Assembly (NCBI GenBank): GCA_016215655.1
Contig: JACRIT010000036.1
Coordinates: forward strand, 1 to 60,419
Direction of reading: 5' to 3'
From: Acidimicrobiia bacterium
GTDB lineage: Bacteria; Actinomycetota; Acidimicrobiia; Spongiisociales; UBA11373
DNA: 60,419 nucleotides
In this document: positions 36,502 through 45,792 of the stretch, piece after piece
Layout: every line of letters begins with the position of its first letter
How positions within the stretch are numbered: position 1 is the first letter of the stretch
Program-made: the position numbers and the translations under genes
Notes under the pieces: model-generated
Told to the model about the DNA's origin: nothing
The model's database searches: none
The model's input: only the letters and a program-made list of their open reading frames with translations

Positions 36502-36873
36502 GTGACCGAGTTCACCGTCAGGCTGGCCAATGCCCCGGGGATGCTCGCCGCACTCGCCGAGCGGCTCGATGAAGCCGGCGTCCACATCGAAGCCGTCGCG
36601 GCATTCGGCGCGGGGGCCCGCGGCGTCGTGCACCTCGTGGTCTCGGACGCCACCACGGCACGCGCGGTGCTGCGCGACGCCGGGATGCAGTTCGAGGAGC
36701 GTCCCGTCCTCACCACCGAGCTCCCCCACCACACCGGAGCCCTCGCCCGGATGGCACGCCGGCTCGCCGACGGCGGAGTGAACATCGAAGCCCTCTACCT
36801 GTTGCGCTCGTCGGCGGAAGGCCTCGAGTTCGCCGTGGCGGTGGACCGGCCGGACTCGGCGCCACTGGACTGA
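36502..36873 (+). CDS. Tandem ACT-domain protein
   Basis: This 123-residue protein is made of two ACT domains and no enzyme domain. Domain 1 is TVRLANAPGMLAALAERLDEAGVHIEAV; domain 2 is TTELPHHTGALARMARRLADGGVNIEALYLL. Such proteins sense amino acids or regulate partners by binding in trans. The GTG at 36502 lies 10 bp after the dehalogenase stop, so it probably belongs to the uspA operon. The ligand is unknown. Confidence 0.85.
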   Translation: MTEFTVRLANAPGMLAALAERLDEAGVHIEAVAAFGAGARGVVHLVVSDATTARAVLRDAGMQFEERPVLTTELPHHTGALARMARRLADGGVNIEALYLLRSSAEGLEFAVAVDRPDSAPLD

Positions 36874-36926
36874 CGGCGGCGGCGGGCGCGACGGGCGCCG
36901 CGAACCGACGGCTTCCCGCCCTCCCC

Positions 36927-37646
36927 TCAGGGCCGGCTCGCCGCCACTGCCGCCGCCCGCTCCTCCACCGCATCGTCGAGTGGAGCGAGGTCGGGGTCGG
37001 TCCCGGTGCGTCGGCGCAACGCCCGCCGGATCAACTCGTCGGCAAAGCCGGGGTTCTTGGGCAAGACGGACCCGTGGAGGTAGGTGCCGAAGCAATTGCC
37101 CACCACCGCACCCTCGAATCCCGAGGTGTCGTCATTGCCGAAACCGCGCCGCACCCGGCCCAGCGACGCCTGGCCGGGGTCGAGCCGGGTGCGCCCGCTG
37201 TGGTTCTCGAAGCCGACGAGACTCCCCCAGGGGGAGTCCACGACGACGTTGCCGATCATGCGCCTCCCCCCGCCGATGGTGTCGGCGGCGAATACCGCGA
37301 TGCCCGGGATCTCGGAGCCATCCGTGGTCACGAAGCGCCGCCCGAAGAGCTGGTAGGTGCCGCATACGGTGAGGAACACCACCCCGGCCCGCACGGCGCG
37401 GTGGACGGCCTCGCTCCGGGACACGAGGTCGTCGGCGATGGCGAGCTGCGAGGAGTCCTCGCCGCCCCCGGCGACCACGATGTCCGCTTCCTCGAACTCG
37501 AAGCGATCGCCCTCGTCGATGCTGACGACGCGCACCGCCACGCCTCGCCACTCCAGCCGGCGGCACAAGGCCGTGACGTTCCCGGTGTCTCCATAGATGT
37601 TCATCCGACGCCGGTACAGGTGGGCCACGACGAATGGAGCGGTCAT
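36927..37646 (-). CDS. gatD: Lipid II isoglutaminyl synthase, glutaminase subunit GatD
   Basis: This 239-residue class I (CobB/CobQ-like) glutamine amidotransferase has nucleophile Cys near residue 94 in LTVCGTYQLFG and catalytic His in TYLHGSVLPKN. N-terminal HLYRRRMNIYGDTGNV is typical of GatD. It supplies ammonia to MurT, which amidates the D-Glu carboxyl of lipid II stem peptide. The ATG at 37646 overlaps the murT stop (ATGA), which decides against a GTG 6 bp upstream. Confidence 0.9.
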   Translation of the reverse strand: MTAPFVVAHLYRRRMNIYGDTGNVTALCRRLEWRGVAVRVVSIDEGDRFEFEEADIVVAGGGEDSSQLAIADDLVSRSEAVHRAVRAGVVFLTVCGTYQLFGRRFVTTDGSEIPGIAVFAADTIGGGRRMIGNVVVDSPWGSLVGFENHSGRTRLDPGQASLGRVRRGFGNDDTSGFEGAVVGNCFGTYLHGSVLPKNPGFADELIRRALRRRTGTDPDLAPLDDAVEERAAAVAASRP

Positions 37647-38923
37647 GACCACACCTCCTCGGGGCGCTTCCCCGGCAGCAGGATCTCGAGGTACGACAGC
37701 AGAGCGGTGTAGGTGGGGATGAGGTAGACCGTGGCTCCGGACGGGGCGTCATCCACCAGTCGGTCGAGCGCCCGCCGCTCGTCCGGCTCGACCCATGCCT
37801 GGATCCCGGCGTACTTGAAGCGCAGCGCCATGTCGGCGGCCCGAATGCCACCGGCCCCGAACCGGTGCGGGGTGTCTGCCAGGGTCTCCACCGCCGAGTC
37901 CCACAGCCACGAGACATCGCGGCCATCGGCGTGGTGGTCGTTGATGGCGACGAGCACCGGACACGGCTCCGCCTCGGCTCGCAGCAGAGCGATCGCCTGG
38001 TTGAACCCGGCCGGGTTCTTCACCAGCACCACCCGCACCCTCCGATCCCGGTATGGCACGATCTGCCCGCGGCCAAAGGCGGCGGGCATGTCCGCCAGAT
38101 GTACCGCTGCCGCCACCGGATCGATGCCGAGCTGGGCCACGGCGAGGAGCGCCGCGGCGGCGTTGTAGGCGTTGTACACCCCGGGCACCTGCAACCGCAC
38201 CGCCACCTCCCGGGATCCGATGTCCACGCGAACGACCTGGCCGTCACCCTGGGGTGTCGCCTCGCGCAGCAGGGCGTCGAGGCGGCCCCCGAAACGCGGC
38301 TCGACATGTCCGTAGAGCGCCCGGTCATGGGGCATCGCCGCCCGGATCGCCGGCTCCCCGCCGAACCAGACGGCACCTTCGCCGCGGCCCTCGCCGAGGC
38401 GAGCCACGATGGGATCATCGGCGGCGAGCACGGCGATGCCACTGGCGGCGACCGCCGCGGCCACGTGGCGCGCCGTCGTCTCCAATTCGCCGTACCGATC
38501 CAGTTGATCGCGGGCGAGATTCGTCACCACGATCACCCGCGGATGCAGGCGTGGTCCGAGCTGACGCACCGCCGCCTCATCGATCTCGAAGACGGCGATG
38601 TCGGCTGCCACCCTCCCACCACGCACCGCACCGACGAGGGCGGCGGCCACCCCGCGGGCCAGATTGGAGCCGGTGCGGTTGGCGAGCACCGTGCGTCCCG
38701 AGCCGGTGAGCATCGTCGCGATCATCTTCGATGTCGTGGTCTTTCCGTTCGTTCCGGTGACCACGATCACACCCTCGGGAAGGCTTGCCGCGAGCGTCTC
38801 GATCACCGATGGATCGATGCGCAACGCCACCAGCCCGGGAAGCGCGGTCCCACCACGGCCCATGACCCTGCTGGCGAACCGGGCGAGACGCGCCACGGCG
38901 ACGGCAGCGCGCGTTCGAAGCAT
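37643..38923 (-). CDS. murT: Lipid II isoglutaminyl synthase, Mur-ligase-like subunit MurT
   Basis: This 426-residue Mur-ligase homologue has P-loop GTNGKTTT near residues 56-63, TNLARDQLDRYGE with the central-domain motif, and a C-terminal DUF1727-type domain (INDHHADGRDVSWLWD). It amidates lipid II with ammonia from GatD. One oddity: in other MurT proteins a four-Cys zinc ribbon is inserted in the central domain. Here that region (about residues 180-240) has no Cys at all; the only Cys lies near 300. ATG 38923 is the likely start. Confidence 0.9.
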   Translation of the reverse strand: MLRTRAAVAVARLARFASRVMGRGGTALPGLVALRIDPSVIETLAASLPEGVIVVTGTNGKTTTSKMIATMLTGSGRTVLANRTGSNLARGVAAALVGAVRGGRVAADIAVFEIDEAAVRQLGPRLHPRVIVVTNLARDQLDRYGELETTARHVAAAVAASGIAVLAADDPIVARLGEGRGEGAVWFGGEPAIRAAMPHDRALYGHVEPRFGGRLDALLREATPQGDGQVVRVDIGSREVAVRLQVPGVYNAYNAAAALLAVAQLGIDPVAAAVHLADMPAAFGRGQIVPYRDRRVRVVLVKNPAGFNQAIALLRAEAEPCPVLVAINDHHADGRDVSWLWDSAVETLADTPHRFGAGGIRAADMALRFKYAGIQAWVEPDERRALDRLVDDAPSGATVYLIPTYTALLSYLEILLPGKRPEEVWS

Positions 38924-38961
38924 CGGGGCACGATACCCCGGAGCGCAGGACATGCCCCGGA

Positions 38962-40857
38962 TCAGCCGGGTGCGACGGCGAATTGGGTCCGGAACAACTC
39001 GGCGTAGAGCCCGCCGGTGGCCAGCAGGGAATCGTGGGTGCCCTGCTCGACGAGCCGGCCACGGTCGAGCACGAGGATGCGATCGGCGGCGAGCACCGTC
39101 GACAGGCGGTGGGCGATCACGAACGAGGTACGGCCCTGCATCACCCGTTCCAGCGCGTCCTTGATGAGGGCCTCGGATCGCGCATCGAGATGAGAGGTGG
39201 CCTCGTCGAGGACGAGGATCCGCGGATCCTTGAGGATCACGCGGGCAATGGCTACCCGCTGCTTCTCCCCGCCGGAGAGCCGATACCCGCGCTCGCCGAC
39301 CACGGTCTCGTAGCCCTCGGGAAGCTCGGCGATGAACTCGTGGATGTTGGCGGCACGCGCCGCTGCTTCGAGTTCCGCCTGGGTCGCGTCGGGCCGGGCG
39401 TAGCGGAGGTTGGCGGCGATGGTGTCGTGGAAGAGGTAGTTCTCCTGGGTCACCACGCCGATGCTGCGGGCAATGGTCTCGGCGGCGAGCGTGCGCACGT
39501 CATGACCGTCGATGAGCACCCGGCCCGACGTCACGTCGTAGAGGCGGGGGATGAGATACGTCACGGTGGTCTTGCCGGCGCCGCTCGGACCGACGAGGGC
39601 CACCAGGGTGCCCGGGAGCACGTCGAAGTCGAGGCCATCGATCGCCTTGTTCCGCCCCCCGACCGGTGCCACCGGAGCAGCAGGTTCCTCGGGAGCACTG
39701 CGCCACGAGAAGCGTTCCACGTGCTCGAGCCCGGCAGGCACCGCGGCGCGGTAGTCGAACCCGACGTCCTCGAAGGTGACCCGCCCCTCGACCGCTTCGA
39801 GGTGCACCGCCGGCACCGGCTCGGCCACGTCGTGCGGCAGGTCGAGCACCTCGAAGACCCGCTCGAAGGACACCAGGGAGGTGGCGAGCTCGACCCGGGT
39901 GTTCGACAGCGCCGCCAACGGCCCGTAGAGCTGCCCGAGATAGGCCGAGAGGGCCACGATCGTCCCGATCGTGAGATCGCCGCCGATCACGAGCACCGCC
40001 CCGAGCCAGAACACGATCGCGGTTCCCAGGGCACTCACCACCCCGAGTGCCATGAAGAACCACCGGCCGATGAGGGCCCGGCGAACGCCGAGGTCGCGGA
40101 CATCGGCGGCGTGCGTGCCGAACCGCTGGTCCTCGTCCTCGGTGCGGCCGAAGAGCTTCACCAGGAGGGCGCCACTGAGATTGAGGGTCTCGTTCATCGA
40201 CGAGTTCATGCGGGCGTTGGCCTGCATCTGGCCTCTCGTGATCCGACGGAGCACCCTGCCCACGCGGCGGCTCGGCCAGATGAAGAGCGGGAGGATGGCG
40301 ACGGCCACCAGGGTGAGCCTCCACTCCAGGCTCAGCATCACCGCGGTCGTCGCCATCACCGCCAGGCCGTTGGAAGCCACCGAGATGAGGGTGCCCGTGA
40401 CCGCCGACTGGGCGCCGACGACGTCGCTGTTGAGGCGAGACATCAGTTCTCCCGGCCGCGTGGTCGTGAAGAAGCCGAGCGACATGCGCTGCAAGTGGGC
40501 GTAGAGCCCGGTGCGCAGATCGAAGATCATGCCTTCGCCGGCGCGTGACGATGCCCATCGCTGCACCACGCCGATCACCCCGTTGAGCAGCGGTACCGCC
40601 ACCATGCCGAAGCCGAGCAGGGTGACTCGCCCCATGTCGCCCGCGGGAATGGCGGAATCGAGCAGGTCGCGCATGAGCAGCGGAGGCACCAACGAGACGA
40701 GCGTGATCACGACGATCGTGAAGATCACGAGGGCGAGGAGCCGCCCATACGGACGGGCATACCCGAGGACCCGACGCAGGAGCGCACGATCGACCTTGGG
40801 GCGATCGTGCTCCTCGTCGTATTGGATGAAGGAACCCCAGTTGCCCTGGTGGAACAT
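38962..40857 (-). CDS. ABC exporter, fused membrane and ATPase domains
   Basis: This 631-residue MsbA/LmrA-type half-transporter has a membrane domain with six segments (about 30-330) that includes HLQRMSLGFFTTTRPGELMSRLNSD. The ATPase domain has Walker A GPSGAGKTT near 421, signature YRLSGGEKQR, Walker B ILVLDEATSHLDARSE, and H-loop VIAHRLST. About 25 extra residues sit between the ATPase's first strand and Walker A (SAPEEPAAPVAPVGG). It probably dimerises and exports lipids or drugs. It lies just downstream of a lipoprotein gene and upstream of murT. Confidence 0.92.
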   Translation of the reverse strand: MFHQGNWGSFIQYDEEHDRPKVDRALLRRVLGYARPYGRLLALVIFTIVVITLVSLVPPLLMRDLLDSAIPAGDMGRVTLLGFGMVAVPLLNGVIGVVQRWASSRAGEGMIFDLRTGLYAHLQRMSLGFFTTTRPGELMSRLNSDVVGAQSAVTGTLISVASNGLAVMATTAVMLSLEWRLTLVAVAILPLFIWPSRRVGRVLRRITRGQMQANARMNSSMNETLNLSGALLVKLFGRTEDEDQRFGTHAADVRDLGVRRALIGRWFFMALGVVSALGTAIVFWLGAVLVIGGDLTIGTIVALSAYLGQLYGPLAALSNTRVELATSLVSFERVFEVLDLPHDVAEPVPAVHLEAVEGRVTFEDVGFDYRAAVPAGLEHVERFSWRSAPEEPAAPVAPVGGRNKAIDGLDFDVLPGTLVALVGPSGAGKTTVTYLIPRLYDVTSGRVLIDGHDVRTLAAETIARSIGVVTQENYLFHDTIAANLRYARPDATQAELEAAARAANIHEFIAELPEGYETVVGERGYRLSGGEKQRVAIARVILKDPRILVLDEATSHLDARSEALIKDALERVMQGRTSFVIAHRLSTVLAADRILVLDRGRLVEQGTHDSLLATGGLYAELFRTQFAVAPG

Positions 40858-40916
40858 CGACCCTCCGCCGCAACCCGCTGGGAGGGTATCGGACCGGCTG
40901 CGGGTACGAACCGGCG

Positions 40917-41594
40917 CTAGAGGTCCACCACGAGCGACAGGGGGATCATGGAATCGGCCATCTCGAAGCAGGCCTCCTCGCTCAATCCGGTGCGGCAGAA
41001 CAGCTGATACACGTAGTCGCCATCGGTCCAGGCGAGCTCGCGGCCATCGGTCACCTGGAACGAGAAGATCTCGCCTTCGGCTTCGTCGTCGAGCGTCTTC
41101 ATCCCGACGCGCAACACCACAAGCTGCCCCTCACTGCGGGGTAGGTCATACGGCTCCCCCACCCAGAACCCGAATGCGGCCGCGGTCGAGGCATCGAGGA
41201 TTCCGGTGAGCTGGTCGAAGAGCAACTGCGACGAGACATGCGTCACCCGGTCGGGAGCGAGCTGGGGGAACTCGATGCCCGGCAAGGCCGCGGCGATCTC
41301 GGCCCGGCTCGCCTGCACGAATGGATCGACCTGGTCCCCGCGCAGCCACACGGTGGTGATGAGGAGTTCGCGCTCCATCCCCGCGGTCGTGGGATCGATG
41401 CCATCGTTGGTCCAGACGAGGTCGGTGATCCCCTTGAGCCGGAGGAACTGGCTCTGCGGTGGAGCGGTGCTCGTCGACGTGGTGCTCTCGTCGCCGTAGA
41501 CGATGCGCTGCGACAGGTCACCGACGCCGCTGAGGGCGTCGCCGCACGACGCCACCAGCACCGCGGTGACCAGCATTCTGAGCAATCGTCGCAC
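40917..41594 (-). CDS. Predicted lipoprotein of unknown function
   Basis: This protein has 225 residues. The GTG at 41594 gives a short basic signal peptide with lipobox LVASC at about 13-17, then a Ser/Thr linker (ESTTSTSTAPP). The remaining 170 residues have alternating alpha/beta character and two Cys near the C-terminus (LFCRTGLSEEACFEM) that could form a disulfide. An ATG 48 bp upstream is possible but would place charged residues before the signal. No family is recognised. It is the first gene before the ABC exporter, divergent from the lipoate ligase gene. Confidence 0.7.
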   Translation of the reverse strand: MRRLLRMLVTAVLVASCGDALSGVGDLSQRIVYGDESTTSTSTAPPQSQFLRLKGITDLVWTNDGIDPTTAGMERELLITTVWLRGDQVDPFVQASRAEIAAALPGIEFPQLAPDRVTHVSSQLLFDQLTGILDASTAAAFGFWVGEPYDLPRSEGQLVVLRVGMKTLDDEAEGEIFSFQVTDGRELAWTDGDYVYQLFCRTGLSEEACFEMADSMIPLSLVVDL

Positions 41595-41678
41595 CCGACC
41601 TCCACCGGTGGTTATGGGGATTATCGTCGGCAGCCTCCGCAACCTGGTTCACCGGTTCCTCGCCAGTACCCTCCCGGC

Positions 41679-42425
41679 GTGCTGCGAGTCATCTCGGACC
41701 GCTTCGACCCTCCCTCGCTCGACACCGCGGTGTCGTCGGCCATCCTCCATCGCGTGGCCGCCGGTGAGGAGCCTGCGACGCTGCGGCTCTGGTCGCCGCA
41801 GCGATCGGTGGCCTTCGGGCGCCAGGACCGGGTCCGTCCCGGCTACCGCGACGCGGTGGCCGCGGTGGCGGCGCTCGGCTTCACTCCGGTCGAGCGACTC
41901 GCCGGCGGCCGGGCGGCCGTGTTCCACGAAGGCACGCTCGCCTTCTCGTGGGCGATGCCGGAGACTCGGGTGCGCGAGACCATCGCCGAGCGTTTTGCGA
42001 TGATCTCCGGCCTGGTGGCACGTTCCCTCGCCGCGCTCGGCCTCGATGCCCGCATCGGCGAGATCCCCGGCGAGTACTGCCCGGGCGAGTGGTCGGTGAA
42101 CCTCGGCGGCACCCACAAGATCATGGGGGTGGGTCAGCGGCTCGTCCGGGGTGCCGCTCACCTCGGCGGGGTCATCGTGGTCACCGACGCGGATCTCATC
42201 AATCGCCCGCTCATTCCCGCCTACGCGGCTCTCGACTATCCGTGGTCACCGGAAACCACCGGTGCCCTTGCCGACACCCTGTCCGGGCTCACGGTGGATC
42301 GGGTGGCGGCACACCTGCTCGGCACCATCTCCGAAGCCGGCCACGAGATCACCGGCGGCGCCATCGACGACGGCTGCCTCCGGCTCGCCCGGGATCTCGC
42401 ACCGGAACACGATCCCACCCGATAG
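41679..42425 (+). CDS. lplA: Lipoate-protein ligase A-like protein (BPL/LplA/LipB fold)
   Basis: This 248-residue BPL/LplA catalytic domain carries ERLAGGRAAVFHEGTLAFSW, matching the LplA motif RRxTGGGAVFHD with AGG in place of TGG, and later PGEYCPGEWSVNLGGTHKIMGVGQRL with the conserved Lys. It may attach lipoate or octanoate to E2 or GcvH proteins such as the E2 encoded at 1938-3083. It lacks the small C-terminal accessory domain of E. coli LplA, so it could be an amidotransferase (LipL/LipM-like). GTG 41679 is the start; aroQ follows after 9 bp. Confidence 0.8.
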   Translation: MLRVISDRFDPPSLDTAVSSAILHRVAAGEEPATLRLWSPQRSVAFGRQDRVRPGYRDAVAAVAALGFTPVERLAGGRAAVFHEGTLAFSWAMPETRVRETIAERFAMISGLVARSLAALGLDARIGEIPGEYCPGEWSVNLGGTHKIMGVGQRLVRGAAHLGGVIVVTDADLINRPLIPAYAALDYPWSPETTGALADTLSGLTVDRVAAHLLGTISEAGHEITGGAIDDGCLRLARDLAPEHDPTR

Positions 42426-42434
42426 CCTGCGGTC

Positions 42435-42866
42435 GTGCGGGTGCTCGTCGTCAACGGACCGAATCTCAACCTGCTCGGGACGCGCCGGCCCGAGGTGTAC
42501 GGAGCCACCACCCTCGCCGAACTCGACGAGCTGTGCCGCCGGTGGGGCGCCGAGCTGGGCTGCGAGGTGGCCGTCTTCCAATCGAACCACGAGGGAGCCC
42601 TCATCGACCGGCTCCACTCCGCAGTCGGCCGGTGTGATGGCATCGTGATCAACCCGGGCGCCCTCACCCACTACTCCTATGCGCTCCACGACGCCATCGA
42701 GGCGATTGCGATCCCCACGATCGAGGTACACCTCTCCGACATCACCACCCGCGAGCCGTGGCGTGCCACCTCGGTGATCACCCCGGTGTGCCGGGCCTCG
42801 ATCTCGGGTGAGGGGACGGCGGGCTACCGACGCGCCATCGAGATGCTGGCGGCGACGCCGTCCTAG
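42435..42866 (+). CDS. aroQ: Type II 3-dehydroquinate dehydratase
   Basis: AroQ dehydrates 3-dehydroquinate to dehydroshikimate in aromatic amino-acid synthesis. The 143-residue protein shows GPNLNLLGTRRPEVYG with the catalytic Tyr near 22, QSNHEGALID, INPGALTHYSYALHDAI and EVHLSDITTREPWRATSV, all standard for the dodecameric type II enzyme. GTG 42435 is the start. Its stop overlaps that of the convergent aminotransferase gene by 4 bp. Confidence 0.95.
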   Translation: MRVLVVNGPNLNLLGTRRPEVYGATTLAELDELCRRWGAELGCEVAVFQSNHEGALIDRLHSAVGRCDGIVINPGALTHYSYALHDAIEAIAIPTIEVHLSDITTREPWRATSVITPVCRASISGEGTAGYRRAIEMLAATPS

Positions 42867-44053
42867 CCGCCCGTGAGGGCGAGCCAGCGCTGCAGCCCCT
42901 CGACGAGGTCGTCGTCGCCGAGGGCGAACGACAGCCGCAGCGAGCCCGGAGCGCCAAAGGCCTCACCCGGCACGACGGCGATCTCCGCCGCCTCGAGAAG
43001 GATCTGCGCCACCTCGAGAGCGGTGCGGGCACCCCGGCCGGGCAGGGCGAGCTGGGGATCGACACCCGGGAAGAAGTAGAACGCTCCTTCCGGTTGGGGA
43101 GCGTCGACGCCGGGAATCGCCTGCAGCAGGTCGCGCATGAGGCGCCGGCGCCGATCGAAGGCCACGCGCATCTGCCACACCGAGTCCATCGACCCCTCGA
43201 GTGCGGCGAGGGCGGCGAATTGCGAGACGTTCGTCACATTGGATGTCGAGTGCGACTGCAGCCGTCCCACCGCGGCGGCAACCTCCGGCGGGCCAACCAT
43301 CCAGCCCACCCGCCAGCCGGTCATGGCGTAGGTCTTCGCCACGCTGTTCACCACGATGCACCGCTCTCGCGTCTCGGGCGCCACGACGGGCATCGACGAG
43401 AACACCGCATCGCCATAGACGAGGTGTTCGTAGATCTCGTCCGTGAGCACCCAGATCCCGTGATGCGCCGCCCATCGTCCGATGGCGATCACCTCGTCGC
43501 GGGGATAGACGGCACCGCTCGGATTGTTGGGCGAGCAGAAGATGAGCATCTTCGTACGCGGGGTGCGGGCCGCCTCGAGATCGTCTACGGACACGCGATA
43601 GCCCGATGCCAGGGTCGCCGGCACGGTTCGCACCACGCCACCCGCCAGCGAGACGATGTCGGGATACGACACCCAGTAGGGGGCCGGAACGAGCACCTCG
43701 TCACCCTCGTCGAGAAGGGCGACGCAGGCCCCATACACCGCACCCTTGGCTCCGACGGTGATCGTGACATTCCCCACGGCGCATTCGAGCCCCGAGTCAC
43801 GCTGCGACTTCCTCACCACCGCTTCGCGCAACTCGGGCAGGCCGGCGGCGGGTGAGTAGTGGTGGGACCGGGGGTTGGCGGCGGCACGCTGCGCGGCCTC
43901 GATGATGTGGTCGGGGGTGGGGAAGTCGGGCTCGCCGACGGCGAAACCGATGACCGGCCGGCCGGCGGCGCGCATCGCCGCGGCGCGAGCACTCACCGCC
44001 AGTGTCGCGGAGTCGGTGATCGCAGCGAGACGACGGGAGATCGGTGAGGTCAC
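42863..44053 (-). CDS. Aspartate aminotransferase-like class I/II aminotransferase
   Basis: This 396-residue PLP enzyme has FAVGEPDFPTPDHI, YSPAAGLPELREAV, ITVGAKGAVYGA, SPNNPSGAVY, LTDEIYEHLVY and the PLP-Lys in VNSVAKTYAMTGWRVGW; this sequence pattern belongs to the aspartate/prephenate aminotransferase (type Ib) group. It likely transfers amino groups between aspartate and 2-oxoglutarate, and some relatives also use prephenate, which would fit its position next to aroQ. The GTG at 44053 is preferred; longer in-frame starts add no conserved sequence. Confidence 0.88.
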   Translation of the reverse strand: MTSPISRRLAAITDSATLAVSARAAAMRAAGRPVIGFAVGEPDFPTPDHIIEAAQRAAANPRSHHYSPAAGLPELREAVVRKSQRDSGLECAVGNVTITVGAKGAVYGACVALLDEGDEVLVPAPYWVSYPDIVSLAGGVVRTVPATLASGYRVSVDDLEAARTPRTKMLIFCSPNNPSGAVYPRDEVIAIGRWAAHHGIWVLTDEIYEHLVYGDAVFSSMPVVAPETRERCIVVNSVAKTYAMTGWRVGWMVGPPEVAAAVGRLQSHSTSNVTNVSQFAALAALEGSMDSVWQMRVAFDRRRRLMRDLLQAIPGVDAPQPEGAFYFFPGVDPQLALPGRGARTALEVAQILLEAAEIAVVPGEAFGAPGSLRLSFALGDDDLVEGLQRWLALTGG

Positions 44054-44130
44054 GAGACTCGCAAGGTAGCCGACCCGCGAGGGTGCGATACCGGCCGTGA
44101 CGATCTGGCCGACCCCTAGCCTCCCCCGAG

Positions 44131-44604
44131 GTGACCACATTCGTGCTCGTGCGACATGCCAAGGCGGAACGGCCCCCGGGGATCCCCGATATCGCCCGCG
44201 AGCTCTCCGACCGGGGCCGGCTCGACGCCGCGTTGGTGGGTCGCCACCTCGGCGCCAACCTCCCGCCCCCCGCCGTGGTGGTCACCTCGCCGGCTCATCG
44301 GGCACTTGACACGGCGCGCATCGTGATCGACGCCGCAGGCTGGAAGACGGTGCCACACATCGATGCCCGCCTGTACGGCGGGGGCGTCGCCGACCTCCTC
44401 GCCGTGCTCGCCGAGCAGGCCACGGGGCCCGTCCTCGCCTTCGGCCACCAGCCGGTGTGGTCGGCGACCGTCGCCGCCCTCACCGGCGAGACGATCGCCC
44501 TGCCGACCGCCGCCGCGGCCCGCATCGATGGCATCGCCGCCCCGGCCCGCGGCGTGCTGCGATGGGTGATCACCCCGGCAGATCTCGGTGGCGGGCCTGC
44601 GTGA
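44131..44604 (+). CDS. sixA: SixA-like phosphohistidine phosphatase
   Basis: This 157-residue histidine phosphatase superfamily member has the catalytic motif LVRHAKAE at about 6-13, a second Arg/His set in VVVTSPAHRALDTA, and late FGHQPVW. SixA-type enzymes remove phosphate from phosphohistidine in signalling proteins. The GTG at 44131 starts directly at the first strand. Its stop overlaps the MFS gene (GTGA). Confidence 0.85.
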   Translation: MTTFVLVRHAKAERPPGIPDIARELSDRGRLDAALVGRHLGANLPPPAVVVTSPAHRALDTARIVIDAAGWKTVPHIDARLYGGGVADLLAVLAEQATGPVLAFGHQPVWSATVAALTGETIALPTAAAARIDGIAAPARGVLRWVITPADLGGGPA

Positions 44605-45770
44605 CGCCGGGGGGGCGCCTCCGCCGTGAGATCGGGTTCCTCGCCGGCACCCGGCTGGTGGTGAACACCAACCACCGCTTCGTCGTCCCCTTCCTCCCCA
44701 CCATCGCCCGCGGCCTGGGGATCTCCCTCGAGCAAGCCGGGCTGCTGCTCTCGGCGCGCTCGCTGGCCTCCGTCGCCACCCCGCTCGTCGTGGCGACGGC
44801 AGGTCGCGGTGAACGCAGGGTGCGATTGGCCGTCTTCGGCCTGTCGCTCATGGCGACGGGCACGCTCATCACCGCCATCAGCGGCGTCGTGGCCGGTGCC
44901 CTGGCCGGGTTCGTCCTCGTCGGCGTCGGCAAGCCGAGCTTCGACTCCGCAGCACAGGCCTACGTGGCGGATCGCACCCCCTTCGAGCAGCGAGCCCGGT
45001 TCCTCTCGATCCTCGAGCTCACCTGGGCCGGGGGGATGCTCGTCGGCGCTCCCCTGGCGGGATGGCTCATCGCCGGATTCGGGTGGCGGGCACCGTTCTG
45101 GGTGGTGTCTGCGCTCTTCGTGGTCGCCGCGGTGGCGGCGCCCCGGGTCATGGCCGCCGACAGCGAACACGGATCGGCGCGCGGTGCGCCGCTGGCGCCG
45201 GACCGAGCGATGGTGGCACTCCTCGCCAATGGGCTGCTCTTCTCCTTCGCCGCGGAGACCACCTTCGTGGTCTTCGGCGCGTGGCTCGAGGACGGCTTCG
45301 CCCTCTCGCTGGCCGCCCTGGGGCTTGCCTCGACCGCCATCGCCGTCGCCGAACTCGGAGGCGAAGGCTCGGTGCTGCTCTTCGCCGACCGGATCGGACC
45401 CCGCCGGATGGTTGCCGGCGGACTGGCGGCATCCGTGGCGGGGTACGCCGGTCTGGCCGCCACCGCGGGCTCGCTCGCCGCAGGCTTGACGGTGCTGGCC
45501 TTCACCCTCATCTGCTTCGAGATCACCATCGTCGCCACCGTGCCCCTGGCCACCGAAGCCGCCCCGAAGGCCCGGGCCAGGTTGCTCGCCTGGTTGATGG
45601 TGGCGATCGGCATCGGCCGCTCGCTCGGCGACGCAGTCGGCCCTGCCCTCTACGCCCGCCACGGAGTCCCGGCCAATGCGATCGCCTCGGCAATGGCCGC
45701 GCTCCTCGCCTTCGGCCTGCTGCTGGCATTCGTTCCCGAGACGGCGCGGGACCGGGCGGCGCGCCGCTGA
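44601..45770 (+). CDS. MFS transporter
   Basis: This 389-residue major-facilitator protein has about 12 predicted membrane segments, with GFLAGTRLVVNTNHRFVVPFLPTIARGLGI at the start and a motif-A-like loop after segment 2 (ATAGRGERRVRL). The later FADRIGPRRM is the equivalent loop in the second half. Drug or metabolite efflux is the most likely role. The GTG overlaps the sixA stop. Confidence 0.85.
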   Translation: MTPGGRLRREIGFLAGTRLVVNTNHRFVVPFLPTIARGLGISLEQAGLLLSARSLASVATPLVVATAGRGERRVRLAVFGLSLMATGTLITAISGVVAGALAGFVLVGVGKPSFDSAAQAYVADRTPFEQRARFLSILELTWAGGMLVGAPLAGWLIAGFGWRAPFWVVSALFVVAAVAAPRVMAADSEHGSARGAPLAPDRAMVALLANGLLFSFAAETTFVVFGAWLEDGFALSLAALGLASTAIAVAELGGEGSVLLFADRIGPRRMVAGGLAASVAGYAGLAATAGSLAAGLTVLAFTLICFEITIVATVPLATEAAPKARARLLAWLMVAIGIGRSLGDAVGPALYARHGVPANAIASAMAALLAFGLLLAFVPETARDRAARR

Positions 45771-45792
45771 GAGCTCGCTCCCTCCTCCGCTC

